28,897 nucleotides of DNA from Acanthaster planci (GCF_001949145.1 NW_019091367.1:1735699-1764595); one strand, 5' to 3'. Counted from the first letter of the stretch, positions 1 through 11,901 are shown. Notes: generated from the sequence alone by a model not told the origin. Numbers and translations: made by a program.

Positions 1-1367
1 ATGTACATGTATCATGCAATGTGACATGTTCAAAATGTTCAATCATCATTATCAGGTGTCATTATTTTTTTCTTCTGATCCCACTTTGATTGAGGCTGAC
101 CTGGTTTACGGTACATGTACTCATATCTCCACTGACATACATGCACAGTACATGTACACAAAGTACTACGTACCTGTAGCAATAACTTTACAGGTTAAAC
201 CCATTAGTCCATGCTTTGTACATCACACAGACAAACAATTGCCTCCAGTTTTAAATACTCCCTAGTGTGCTATTGCCATAATAGTTTCATACATGTACCT
301 GATGGGATGAGCTTGCTTTTGGGCCCTCTGCAGATATACCGGGTATGTACATGTAAATGCATACCATGTGTGCACTAGTCAGGGTAAAATAGATGAATTT
401 AATAGTGTAGAGTCCGTGCACGCACATGTGCATTAGACAGGGAAAAACTTGGACTGGTAACCATACATGTATATACTGCTGTACACATTATATGTAATAC
501 AGAAAAAGCCCTGAACTTTCTTTAAGTACATGTACATGAACATGCATGTGTACTGGTATGATACACATGTATGATTAATTAATTTTGTTTGTACATGAAT
601 GTACATTGTACATGTACACGAATGGTGTACATTTTCACAACACTATATGTGCATGTACCGGCCGTACATGTTGTACTATACATATTTAACGATGGGCAGG
701 GAGGCCTACATGTACATGTACAGTCTGTGTTGTTGACTGAATTTGTGCACAGTTCTTCTCCTGTACTACGTTGTACTTGGAGATTACGGTACAAGTAATC
801 TTTTGTCTGGAGGCAGTATAATAATAAGGTTTGGAAGCTGCTCCATTGATTATCCCACGGTTGTAGGGCTTCCTCTGGAGAAAATTAAAAGCCAAGTTTG
901 GCTCCCGGAGTCCAAGCACGTTCACATACAATATACGTATAAACTGTCGCTGCGTTCCTGTGTGAAGTTGGCCTGACCGCTCCCTTAGGGGTCAGGTTGC
1001 AGCGGATGGAATGCAATTCCCTTCAGGTGCCATTGATCTCTAATTAGTGATCCCAATGTGTAATGAGAAGATGGGTACCCGCACATGTACATGTGTGCAT
1101 TCTTGTACCTACATGTACATGTATGCATCCACTCAAGTCGTTCTACTCTACACGTTTACTGTGTACACATGTACTGTACACAGGTTATGTGTGCCAAAAA
1201 CAAATTCGCACACAGCGTTCACAGGTCTGAAAATCAGATCTTTGAAATTGTGAACTTTATATGTACGCTTTGGGTTCCTGTACATAGGCCTAATTACAGA
1301 ACATTTTATTGTAAATCCAGGTCTTAGATACAATAAGTCACTATGTGTCATGTACACTGTACATCAG

Positions 1368-1535
1368 TGGCGAGGCTAGGATTTTACTAGTGGGGGGCAC
1401 AAAGGGGGCCGTGGCATCTTGGGGGGGCACCAGCTTTCAGTGGTGGGGTTTTTTGGGCAAGTTTTTGTTAGCCTTGTTCAGTATCTATTCATCCATTTTT
1501 TTCAGTGGGGGGTCACCGGGGGGGCCATGTGTGTC
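1368..1535. repeat. Decayed G-rich interspersed repeat
   Basis: The segment opens with CAGTGGCGAGGCTAGGATTT and then has runs of six, five and seven G (about 1392-1427) and again six and seven G (about 1506-1525). From memory, openings of the type CAGTGGCGGAGCCAGG followed by G runs and GGCAC occur in dispersed repeats and some hAT-like terminal repeats of marine invertebrates. That assignment is unverified. No matching right-hand inverted end was found, so boundaries are approximate. Confidence 0.4.
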
Positions 1536-2001
1536 CATGATATTCGTGAAATGTGTGCGTTCTTTTATGTGGAAATTATGTTCTAGACTTAATTGATGTG
1601 TGAATTGATGTGCCTCAGTTTGTATCATTGAAAATCTTGATCTGTACTCAGTACACGTCAGCTTGTTTTAATTGACACATTTACCACTGGAAATGCACGG
1701 GCACCAGTACAGTGAACATGTGTACATGTATGTATTCAACTTTGCAGAATCTGCTCACACATGTCGGTACATGCATGTACATGTATGTTCATGTACACTG
1801 TACATGTACTACATTGAACAGGTGTACCAAAACTACCATTTACTATATGCACTTCCCCTTGGAAACCCTGGACCAAATTTTGGAGGAAAGAAAAGCAAAT
1901 GTATACAATGTCTTTGGGGAAAGGGATAATTTATAACCCATTACAGTACATGTATGGCCAGAGGCTAGTCAAATGTGAAGGAAGGAAATGTTATACAATG
2001 C

Positions 2002-2281
2002 ACCCTCCATTCTAGCTCAACATTGCTGCTGAGTTCACCGGTCACTCGCACTGAGACACGTTACATGTACATGGACATTGTTCCTTCATGCATGCATCAC
2101 CATCCCTTTGGAACTCTCTGCCACGCCACATCAGAACTGTAAATACCAAAAATGAATTTAAAACACCCCTTGAAACTTACCTGTTCCATTACTTGCTTTT
2201 AGTTGTTTCTTATTAAGCGCATCAAGACTTTGGTGTGATGCACTATATAAAAACTGGGTTATTATTAATTATTATTATTAT
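2002..2281 (+). mobile_element. 3' end of a decayed non-LTR retrotransposon (CR1/L2/jockey-like)
   Basis: Two pieces of a reverse-transcriptase C-terminal tail are visible in different frames. From 2002 the translation gives a stretch with SSSTLLLSSPVTRTETR. From 2100 it gives PSLWNSLPRHIRT, then FKTPLETYLFHY, ending at TAA 2214-2216. The pattern SLWNSLP-HIR followed by FK-LKTYLF is the usual carboxy end of CR1/L2/jockey-type ORF2 proteins. After the stop comes a short 3' UTR with AAGCGC and GCACTATATAA, then an ATT-rich tail (2260-2281), typical of these elements. The two pieces are out of frame with each other, with TACATGTACATGGAC lying between them, so the copy is dead. The 5' part is missing or too diverged to see. 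Confidence 0.75.
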
Positions 2282-2947
2282 GTACACGCAATGCAAACAC
2301 ATATGTACACTGTACTGTACCCGTACATGTACGTAATGCAAAGACCCACCCAAAGTTGTCCATGGGCAATCCGTTTTGAGCACTGAAGGGAGTGACTTGG
2401 GAACACGACCAACATTAAGTTACAGATGCATGCAGTAAGGCCCTTTTTTTTTCAGTAGAACGATATTTCATGTACACGCACCGGTATGTCCACTGTAAGT
2501 ACATTGTACGTACATGTATGTGTACATGTACTGGTGTGATGACTTTTCGTTTGCCAGTCTCGGTGAGTTTTTATTCTGCATTCTACCCAAAAAGGACTGT
2601 TTCAAAAGAATCATTGCAGCACAGCTTTTCCTGACCATAACAATAATCCAAATTTCAAAAAGAAAACTACTAGTAGAGCAGAAGGACACTTCCAATAAAG
2701 AAATAGCCTGAAACATGTACCGTAGGTCCCACCAGTACGTTCATATGACAGTGGCATGAATTGCATCAAATGTACTAGTACATGTACATGTATTGCGTCA
2801 CAAGTTTCACTGAGTATCACTGCTAAGAGAGTTGCAATTCTTTTCCAGTTGTTTCAACATTTTGTACGTGCATAGTAGTACACATGCGAACCATGGTTCA
2901 ATTTCTGTCTTTTCAAGTAAGAGGGATTTGGTGTTTTCTTCTTCCAG

Positions 2948-3292
2948 CTCTGGCAGTTGTGGGCACCATGGGGCTCACCACCACCCAGACTGTCATACGG
3001 GGCAATGACATCTCCTTCCCCTGTGAGGCTTACAACAGCATTGCGCCCCTGGTCATCGGGGCCACCATCATGGTGGAGTGGACTAAGGACTCCCTGCCGC
3101 TGGTGGAAAGCTCAGGCCCGACGGTCAGCGGCCGGGTGCGACTGGACATGGGGACCTACGGCCTGACCATCTCGGTGGCGGCCATCTCGGACCAGGGCCT
3201 GTACGCCTGCCGAGCAGAGGGGGAGCCACTGAATCCCAGCACCTCCAATCCCCTGCTGATCCAGACCACACAGGTCTCCCTGACCACCACAG
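2948..3292 (+). CDS. Exon: immunoglobulin (I-set-like) domain of an Ig-FN3 cell-surface protein
   Basis: Internal exon of 345 nt, 115 codons, phase 1 to phase 1. The acceptor is a T/C tract ending CTTCCAG and the donor is ACAG|GTTGGT. The product holds one complete Ig domain. Cys26 lies in SFPCEAY, Trp45 in VEWTKD, LTISVAAISDQGLYAC contains the Asp-x-Gly-x-Tyr-x-Cys signature, and Cys88 completes the disulfide pair 62 residues after Cys26. A Thr-rich tail (VSLTTT) leads to the next exon. The final G joins AA of the exon at 17303 to make Glu, or CT of a possible mini-exon at 12431 to make Ala. GC content and codon use differ clearly from the flanks. The frame is open upstream to ATGs at 2884 and 2893 with a signal-peptide-like stretch, so this could also be a first coding exon. 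The likely role is extracellular adhesion or recognition; the exact family is unknown. Confidence 0.85.
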
Positions 3293-4300
3293 GTTGGTTG
3301 AACCACTGTGGGCACTGTTAAAAGTGCTGACCACGATTCATTCCCTTTTTTCTGGAATTTGTTCATGCTGACAGGAGATCTAGTTAATGATTTATTTGGC
3401 TGATGGCATTTGCCACAACCACACTGTACCAGCACATGTTGCCTGGTAACCTGTGCACAGAGTACATATTGGGTACCGCACAAAATCAACCACGTGGTTG
3501 AAAAATAGTCATTGCATGAACTGGATCACATCTGTGGTCATGTATGGCATACACATATGTGTAATTTGAAGATAATGCATATAGCGTGGATGGGTCACCA
3601 AATGAGGGCAGAAGAAATTGAAGTATGTAAACCAGTGGCACTTAAAGTAAAGTCATTTGATGGGGAGGTGGGATAAATAAGCATTTAGATACCGTAGTGA
3701 AAGGCACGTGTAGACAGGTTTTGTTTCACCAGTCCTCAGTCCTTGAGATAACAGATAAAAAGGGGAGGAGGTTCCCGGAAGTTGCCTACGGTACTATCTT
3801 TTATGGTGGCAGTTACGCTGACAGTATCAGACAGTACATGTAGCTACATGTATAGTAGCAGTGCTCTTTATGGCTGCAGAACTTCTGAAGTTCCGTTGAG
3901 GCTGGAAAAAAATGGACGCTACTGTTGAAAAAGGGCAAAATATTTGCGGACGGGTTTAATATCCTTCCCCTCCCCTCCCACTACCCATTGGTAACCAGCA
4001 TTCAACAGTAGTATTCAGGTATTAGGCCACCGAAAGCTCAGCCTTGTAATACTGGTGCACATTTACATGTACATGTATGTTCATGTAGGCTCATGTAGAA
4101 GACACTACATGGTCATGTGGTTTCAAGCTTTGAAGATTTTCTTTAAAACTGAGTTAAAGCTACACAAAACTAGGCCTGAAGTCTAGAATGGATTCTACAA
4201 GTCTTGCAGGCTTTTTCACTGTTACTTTTTTTTTTACCCTCCTGAAATTCACACATTGCTATTTTGCCTTAATTGGTACACTGGGGTGTACTGCTGCATG

Positions 4301-4470
4301 GTACATGTACCTACATGTACATGTACATGTATGTGTTTGCACCTGCATGTATCATGTTCAGTATGTTCTGATGCCTGATCTTTATCAGAAGCATTTGAAC
4401 AAAATGAGTATGCATGTACACATGTACATGTACACTGTACATCTATGTACAATGTACATATACATGTACT
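4301..4470. repeat. GTACAT palindromic hexamer clusters
   Basis: Runs of GTACATGTAC units occur at 4301-4334 and, interrupted, at 4411-4470. The unit is self-complementary (GTACATGTAC equals its reverse complement) and has no stop in any frame, which creates spurious open frames rich in Val-His, Met-Tyr and Cys-Thr on both strands. Confidence 0.85.
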
Positions 4471-4497
4471 TGAAAAGCTGCCATCAGAACAGCTTTA

Positions 4498-5123
4498 GCT
4501 GTGTCCCCATTGGACTCTGTTTGGTTAACTTACCGTGACATTCTTGTAGAATTACAAAATTAAATCCAATGGGAGCACACGGTTAACTAACGTCCCTGTC
4601 AACTTACGATCGCGATGTAAAGCTAACGGGCTGAAAGGGGTCGCAGAAAATTTCCGCGTAGCCACAATAAGTTAGCAGGGATGTAAAAAGTCCAATAGGA
4701 ATAGTTCCCATACAGTGCACATGTAGCCCACGACCATGCTAAATATACGAACCAGACTACTGCCTACACAGAGATCGATTGCTGGCACGCAAAAAATACA
4801 CAGTTAAGTGTGCCAGGATAGAGCTATACACACGATGTGTACTGGGCTTTTCCTGTATACATGGGTTTGTCTTCTTTGTGTCAGATTTGGCCGAATTCGT
4901 CTGTTTTTTGTATTACTTTTTGTCAGATTTTGTCAATTTCGTCAGTTGTACAGCACAGGCAATGTACATGGATTCAGCTGGTCTGATTAGGCCTAACACA
5001 GCAAATAAGGATTCAGTTACAGTTAAAAAAGTCCACATGGGAATGCGCAGTAGATTGATACGAAGGAATGTCGCAGTAAGTTTCCACATGCACGCGGAAG
5101 AAAACATCCAATGGGAACACAGC
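4498..5123. mobile_element. Candidate nonautonomous inverted-repeat element (MITE-like)
   Basis: GCTGTGTCCCCATTGGA at 4498-4514 and the reverse complement of 5107-5123 (GCTGTGTTCCCATTGGA) match at 16 of 17 positions. Related TCCAATGGGA-type motifs recur inside at 4565-4579 (plus) and, diverged, at 4691-4700. An inner hairpin pairs 4588-4606 with 4668-4686 around AGGGAYGT. No transposase frame is visible. The outer ends fit terminal inverted repeats, but a target-site duplication was not found, so boundaries are tentative. A GTACAT cluster (5168-5242) follows directly. Confidence 0.45.
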
Positions 5124-5167
5124 TTTTTTACCAACCCCCAAAGAGATACCCGTACAAGTACGGTGCA

Positions 5168-5242
5168 CTGTACATGTACATGTAGGTGTACATGTACATG
5201 TACATGTACATCTACAGTGTACATACATGTACATGTACAGTG
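5168..5242. repeat. Longest GTACAT hexamer cluster
   Basis: About 75 bp made almost wholly of TACATG units with small interruptions (GTAGGT, CTACAGTG). It is a period-6, self-complementary microsatellite-like array of the type seen throughout the first 15 kb. Confidence 0.9.
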
Positions 5243-8200
5243 TGCTTACTTCAATGTTTTACTGTACATGCACCGGTATGTCTTCTTATTTTCCTATACG
5301 GATTTGTTCTCGTCTAGGAACAAGTACAAAATGAAGAATTTCACCTCCTGTCATGTTACCATGTGCAATGTGGTTGAAAGCTGTGTACGCGTCATAGTGC
5401 ATTAACCCTCACACTGCCGATAACATTTCAATATGTTGTACATGTATTTCTGCACAGCCCACTGAATTGTCTGAGACGTGCCAATTTCATATTACATTCA
5501 ACTCTTGGGTTTGAGACACAACCCGAGGTGACAACCAATTCCAGTCTTAAAGCCATGAAATGTGATAGCCTGCAGGGGAAAGCTGTCTGCGCTGCTAACA
5601 TGCGTAATGCCATACATGTTATGTACACACTAGTAAGTGTGTTTGTATTTCAAATGTTTTCACAGCCAGTAGAAGAAAACTTACTGAGAGGGGCCCGAAA
5701 TCCTGGCCGATTTCACAGTTGGACCATTTGCCCTGTGACCAAGAAATGTTAACCAGCACAGCATGTGCAGGGGAGAAATCTCCTAAAAACTAACACGTTG
5801 ATATTGTATGGAACTGTCTCTTAAACACATGTACACATAAAATACAGGTAAGCGATAAAGTTTACACATGTACAAGAGAATGAATATACCACATTCACAT
5901 TTGTGTCCAGGCACGAGAGAATGAACAAAATGTTCGCTCTCCCATTTGGAGGGTCCAAAGTCATATACATGTACCGGTACATATTTGTTAAGTGGAAGTC
6001 AATTTTGGGGTTTTGCAATATTTGGAAAGAGTAACCCATCTGTTTACATGTAATTCCAATATTTTTGCAGGATTAGATATTTAAGAATGTCACTTTCTCA
6101 GCAATTTTGATTATAGCATTATTCGTGCCTAGTCAGAAATGTTGAACCAATGTCGGAAACAAAGATGCAAAGCTGCCCGAATAATGTCACGTTGTCGCTT
6201 TATACTTTTATCCTACATGTACTGAGTACATGTAAGCATTTCTTCTACACACCATTGGGAAGTTTTCTTTCTACTGAATTCAAAAATACCAATTTCTCAA
6301 TTTCTGAAAATTCCAACTTCAGCTCATTTTGTGGTGAGAGGTCACATTTTATTTCAAAATATCCGTGCATCTGAACTGGGTAAAAATAACACGACAACTT
6401 CAGCCATGTCTGTCCGTATACAATATGTGATTGCTGTGATGTCACTTTGGGCACTCAGTTCATGTCATTTTAGAAATTTTCTGTGATACTGTAAAAAATA
6501 TTCCCATATTTTTGATTGGGTATCATATTTTTTGGTCATTTCCGGGAACGACATCCACAGTGAGAACACACACAATTTAAATGGACCTCCAAGAAATAAA
6601 ACTGACGCACAAAATTGTTGGAAAATATGAATTTTCAATTTATTATTACTTTTTCAACCAGAAAGGTCTTAGTGAATAGGAATAAAAGGTAAGATGGGTT
6701 GGTTTTAAACTACCACTAGTACATTTAAAATTGGCTAGGGGCCTTGGGATGATAATCAACCTCGCCTTTGGTGTGGTCTGTTATCATTACCAGTCCCCAC
6801 ACTGGTCTAACACTTGGTTTGCCCCATCACACTTTTATTCCTTTATTTAAAAAAAAATGTACCGATAGATGGTATACAAAAGTACATGTACATTTCCAGG
6901 AGTTCAACTCGCTGTGCAACTTGCATTTAAAGTTCCTGAATCTTCAAAGATTAATCACACCAAAGGCACATCGCTGGTGCGATTGAACTATCAACCTAGC
7001 CCAATGTATCTGTGTTTCCTCAATCTCACAGAATCCTCCAGAACCAATCTTTTGAAGATTTTGGAGGGCAGGATTTCAATAGATTTTCATTGCCTGCGGC
7101 TTTCAGCTGTGAAAACCACGGAAATGTTATGCCACAGTCGTTTTGCCCTACACAGGTGTACGTTGAACAGGTGCACATACCGGTACATATGCAAGACACT
7201 TTGAAGTTTGTTCTTCCCTAAGTTAAGTACATGTACGGTATATACATGTACACGTACTGGTCCATATTTTTATGTTATATCAGAATTGATGTGAAAATAA
7301 AATTTTCGCAGATAGAACCCTTGCTGTTTTGAATGCACATGTATGCAAATGCTCATGCTAGAGACCCAGCAGCATACGACCGCAGCCATCCATTCATTAA
7401 CAGGCTCCCATGTCCTCAACCAAGTTGTCCCATTACGTACAGTAGTGCCATAATACACAAGTCTCCAGGATGGCTCCCGCATCATCCACTGAATTCATCA
7501 CAGATGACAGCGCTAAAATGCTGTGATCTGCAATTCAGTTTTGAGCTTAAGATGATTCATCAAGCGGAAATCTTCCGTGTTCCCTCCTCCCCCCAAACTC
7601 ATCCCAGTTGTTTTGTAATCGTCGGGTCAGTTCTCCAACTCCTTCTTGTCGCATAAACCATTTTTACTATAAAACCCAAGTATATCTGTCAGCGGGACAC
7701 TTTTGGAAACGAACACCCATGAGGAACTGAGTTGCTATACGCATAACATCCCCCCCTTGTGAAGTTGTTTATTCTGAATTGGATTGTTTTAATAGAGCGC
7801 AGTTGAATTGCTGTCTCAGCCCTCAGCTCCTCTAGGTTTTGGCTTGACATTTCACTGACAAGAATCGCCCTCTGTTCAAGTTGTTTACGCGTTCCATTCC
7901 TTGCCAGAGTCGGAGGTGGCAAGACGTGGGAACACTTGCAGTCCTTGGTGTATACATGTACTGATTCGAGTACATGTTCTTGTATTGGTACTTGTACATG
8001 TACATGTCAAACTGAGCTGGAATACAGTACATAGCCTCCCTCGTGGACGGTACATGTTCATGTATACTGTGAAATGGACCAGATCCTGGTATCTGTTTAA
8101 TTATCAGATATTTGACAAATTTGTATTGTTAATGTACATCGTGAATATTTCATCTCTTTTGTCTTGAGGTTTTTATACATGTACCAGTATGGCCACCTAC

Positions 8201-8564
8201 ATGTAGTTCAAGTTTGCTTACCAAGGTTTCACATTACAGCATCCAACTTGGAGCAAGAGGATTGCAACCATTCCTCATGTGTTCCAATCAAGACTAAAGG
8301 GGGAGTTGTCGGTCAACTTGCTGAAGCAGGTGTCCGAGCTCCATCAAGTAGTTGTAATTAATATACAGGTAGCATTCAGAAAATTTCTGCCTTTAACTTA
8401 ATTCTAAAATGTCCAGCCAAAGCCACCTAAAATAATCTCTTTACATGATACCTACCGGGTACCGGTAGTGGTAATGTAGATGTGTACAGGCCAACAAGAA
8501 CCAACATGTTAACATGTAAAGCACGCTCCTAATAATAAATTGGTGATTCATTGTAAAAACATAC

Positions 8565-8590
8565 ATGTACATGTAGGCCTACATGTACAT
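8565..8590. repeat. 26-bp perfect palindrome built from ACATGT units around AGGCCT
   Basis: ATGTACATGTAGG is followed immediately by its reverse complement CCTACATGTACAT; all 13 pairs match. It sits in the large intron and belongs to the GTACAT repeat landscape. Confidence 0.85.
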
Positions 8591-9600
8591 TGTCTGCTTG
8601 CACACAGTTTAGGGGCATACCTAACATGGTTTTTTTTTTCATTTAAATTTGTCGATGGCCTTTTACAAAAATTACAAGTGTGTATACTGCACACGTGTGT
8701 ACATGTACGTGGAAGCATAGCGGTACATGTACGTATCGTAGCTCATGGCCACTTTTTTGCTTCAAGATCCAAGAAGCGTTGCTCGCTGTCCTTTTTTGTT
8801 CAATACAGCAAGGGTACATTGTAAAGAAGACAGTAAATGAACATATGTAGCATGAGTCTCTCATCCTCTCAAAAAAAGAAAAAAGAAATTGGGAGCTGGG
8901 AAATTGGAAAAGGTCGAACCTTTGGATAAAAACTGGTCACCTTTCGACCTTAACACTAACCTTTGGTTTCCAACCAATTGTGACCCAGTGAAGGCTCGTG
9001 GCAAGCCTCAAGGATCTTAACTATAGTCTGCAGTTCACTGGTGACTTATTGGAGATAATAATGAGTCAAATAGGCTTTATACCATACCGGTAGCCACGCT
9101 TGCCCCGAGCCATTCAGATATGTCATGAACTCTTTTCTTTCATTAAATTCATGAGTCATGCTCCAAGGACTAATCTTGGACTTCTTGGGGGGGGGATTGT
9201 ACATGTGTTCATGTATGTTTGGGGCCAGTTCTGGACAGCTTATTTCGTTTGCCTTTTTGTTTTAAAGGTGCAGCTATTTTGAATTGTTGAACACTGGCAC
9301 ATGAAGGATTGGAGGTCCACATTTTCCAAGGACTGAGTCTGTACTGGGAGAACAGTGGAGGTGGGGATGAAATCCCAATGTCTATCGTGGCTCCTGTGGC
9401 CTCTTCTTTCATAAGTTGCCTCTATTTTTATAAAAAAATCTCGGAATGTAATGGCCCATCCTTTATGTCAAGAGGCAGGGGTGAAATTCCTCTCACAGGC
9501 ACAAAAGCCAGTGCGAGCATGCAGTGTGCCTCAAACACTGTGCCTTTTCAGCCTGGCCCATAGATTTTTTTTTTTTTCACACGGTTGAATCAAATTTCAA

Positions 9601-9660
9601 CCACAGCGCTATCTCCTTTTCTCTTATGTGCCACAGAGCTTTCTCCATTTATCTTAAATA
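9601..9660. repeat. Two-copy imperfect 30-bp tandem repeat
   Basis: 9601-9630 and 9631-9660 both begin CCACAG-GCT-TCTCC-TTT-TCTTA and agree at about 23 of 30 positions. It lies in the intron with no coding signal. Confidence 0.65.
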
Positions 9661-10426
9661 ATATTCTCGTACTTCAGCCTGTCTGCTACTACAATTCATG
9701 TACATGTACCCGGTACCCTACTTGCATGGCAACTAAACTTTGTATTTGTACTAATATCTGAAGCATACTGTAGAGAAAAAAAAAGTGTGCCAGACTGGGT
9801 GATGATGCATTTTGAATCAAGCAGTTGACTGCTCTGGCTTGTTCAAATTAAGTGCATCCAGCGAGGAAGCAATCTTTTGAGCGTATCACCAACTGACAGA
9901 ACGCATCCCCTCCACATAAACTGATGAGATTGTTAACGTACGCTGTCCGATACTGCGGAGACTGGCCGGCCTCAATCAAACCATTGCATTGTGAAATTCG
10001 CAGTCACTGCTGCTTATTCAAATTTGTCAAATGGATGGGTTTTTCGGGGTACAACCGTTTTGGGATCGATGGCTTTGTTTATAAATAATGATAAGCTTGG
10101 GGAGACAATCAATTAAGCTGCTTGAGAAGGCCTGAATTTACTCAATATGGCAGAGAAAGATGGTTCTGCCGTGGGCATGTTTATCAACTCCCTTCTGCTG
10201 CTTTATTTACGTGTACGTGTACAAAAAATGTTTACATGAACGTATGTGCTTGTAAAATGACGAATTTTTCTAGTGTGCCATTTTACTCGAAAGCTGTACA
10301 TATGTATCAGTACACGTACCGTTCATAATGTACGGTAATTTTTACATGTCCACGTACATGAATTCAAACATGTGCATGTGTATATGTACATGGGTGGTCT
10401 AGCTCGTGTATGTTTTTGGCAAGGTC

Positions 10427-10468
10427 CATGTACATTTACATGTACATGTACATGTATATGTACATTGT
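10427..10468. repeat. GTACAT hexamer cluster
   Basis: CATGTACATTTACATGTACA and following units form an uninterrupted ACATGT-type array in the intron. It is one of many in this half of the window. Confidence 0.85.
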
Positions 10469-10530
10469 AGATGTAATTGTGGGGACTGCACACATGTTGA
10501 AATAGACATGTAAATTTATGATATGGGGAT

Positions 10531-10960
10531 GTCCCCACAGCTCGGTCCATTTGCTAACAAAGAAATCATCCCCTCAACAGGTGATGACCCAGGCACTACT
10601 TGCATGTGTATATGTACATGTATTCTTGTTTTGTTGTTGTGGGGACATACACTCAATATTTGGGTCATTCCAAAAGTTAGGGGTCCAAAAGTGTGGCATT
10701 TTTGTGTCCCTGTTACATTTGACCTTTGTTATTTGATATTTGTTTGGAAGGTACTTTGCTCGTGGAATTTAGAAAATGTGTTCTGAACTTACAAATCATA
10801 TGTCAGATGTAACTGGGAGACGAAAAGATATGGGCCCCTAATTTCTGGAATTACTCATTTCACCTACATGTATATTGTGAGGACCCAAAACGTTATGGGG
10901 ACACAGAATGTCCCAACAACTTAGACCAAATTTGCCTAACAAAAGAAATTGACCCCTAAA
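10531..10960. repeat. Pair of diverged direct repeats (10531-10577 and 10910-10960)
   Basis: The left copy reads GTCCCCACAGCT, then TTTGCTAACAAAGAAAT, then CCCCTCAA. The right copy reads GTCCCAACAACT, then TTTGCCTAACAAAAGAAAT, then CCCCTAAA. They match along about 50 bp with a few indels. A GTGGGGACA motif inverted relative to TGTCCCCAC occurs between them at about 10637-10647. They may be parts of one degraded element or an old duplication. Confidence 0.55.
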
Positions 10961-11901
10961 GTAACACAGTGAATGCCTACCCACCATGCCCACTATAAAG
11001 TGCAACTGACACAGGAGAGTTGACCACTTAGAAATAAACTGTGCAGCAGCATTCCGCAGCCATTTCACAAACCTGCATTGGTTTTTTTCTTTGGCTTCAG
11101 TTCTATCCTTATCTCTGGCACCAGAGACAGTTACATGTATATGTGCAGTAGCCCCCCCCCCTTGTTCAACTTACACAGATGGATATAGGCATTCACTTCA
11201 TGGCCCGTTTTGATAAGATTTGATACCCCAGAGCAGGAAACGGAGCCCATATATTGAACCAGAGCTTCCAAGAATAGGCATCTGAAAATAGATTTTAACA
11301 TTCCAAAGGGGGCACCCTTAAAATAAAAGTAATGTTTTGGGTTGTGGCTAGAAAAACCACCCGCACTTGTACATGCAGATCACTCTCATTTTGCCTACAA
11401 ATTGTATGGGCAGCCAAAGTTTGCAGAAAAATCACCCCTAATTGGCTGGTTTTCAATTTTGCCTCCGTTTCGTTCAAAATGTTCATTTGTGCCATTTATT
11501 TTCTGGAGGGCGGTGGAATGTATTTCCATTTTGTAATTACTAATGTGTGACTTATGATCTGGTATTTTGATAGCTGCGTTTTGTCTTGAATTTTGTTCTC
11601 TTTACTTCAGTACTGGTGGCCAGTCATACGTGTACATGTAGATGTACTTTCTAGTAGCCACCTGTTGGAAAAAAAACTACTGTGACATAAAAAGAACAGA
11701 CCCTGCAGAGTACCGAAGTGGTTCACGCATGTGTTCTCGTGCTAGTGTCTTTTATACACATACATGTAATTGCTTGCATGATTCACTGAAGTACTCTGTA
11801 TGGAATCCCTTGCATAGTAGCTGCAGTCATTTCCTATACTCATACTTGTACATTGCAGCTGCTGAGCATGTGCGAAATACCGGTATGCATGGATGTGTTA
11901 C

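Larger units (their letters stand above)
1..2947. other. Repeat-rich upstream/intronic region without a supported exon
   Basis: I see no exon with coherent splice sites and phase here. The stretch is full of GTACAT/ACATGT units, for example around 100-160, 590-720, 1080-1180 and 1720-1810. Open frames over these units read as Val-His, Tyr-Met or Thr-Cys runs and are not genes. It contains a G-rich repeat remnant (1368-1535) and a retrotransposon 3' end (2002-2281). The sequence ends in a strong polypyrimidine tract leading to the AG at 2946-2947. If the gene starts upstream of the window, this is intron; otherwise it is 5' flank. Confidence 0.6.

Noticed and set aside
579-1253. Overlapping open frames on both strands rich in His, Val, Cys, Thr, Tyr and Met
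   Set aside because: They are translations of the GTACAT repeat, which has no stop in any frame. No domain, codon bias or splice support.
3271-3275. Alternative donor CAG|GTCTCC for the Ig exon
   Set aside because: It would end in phase 0 and not join the phase 1 start of the exon at 17303, whereas 3292 does.
4779-5405. 208-codon plus-strand open frame
   Set aside because: It runs through a candidate MITE and the largest GTACAT array. The protein has no recognisable domain, and composition follows the repeats.
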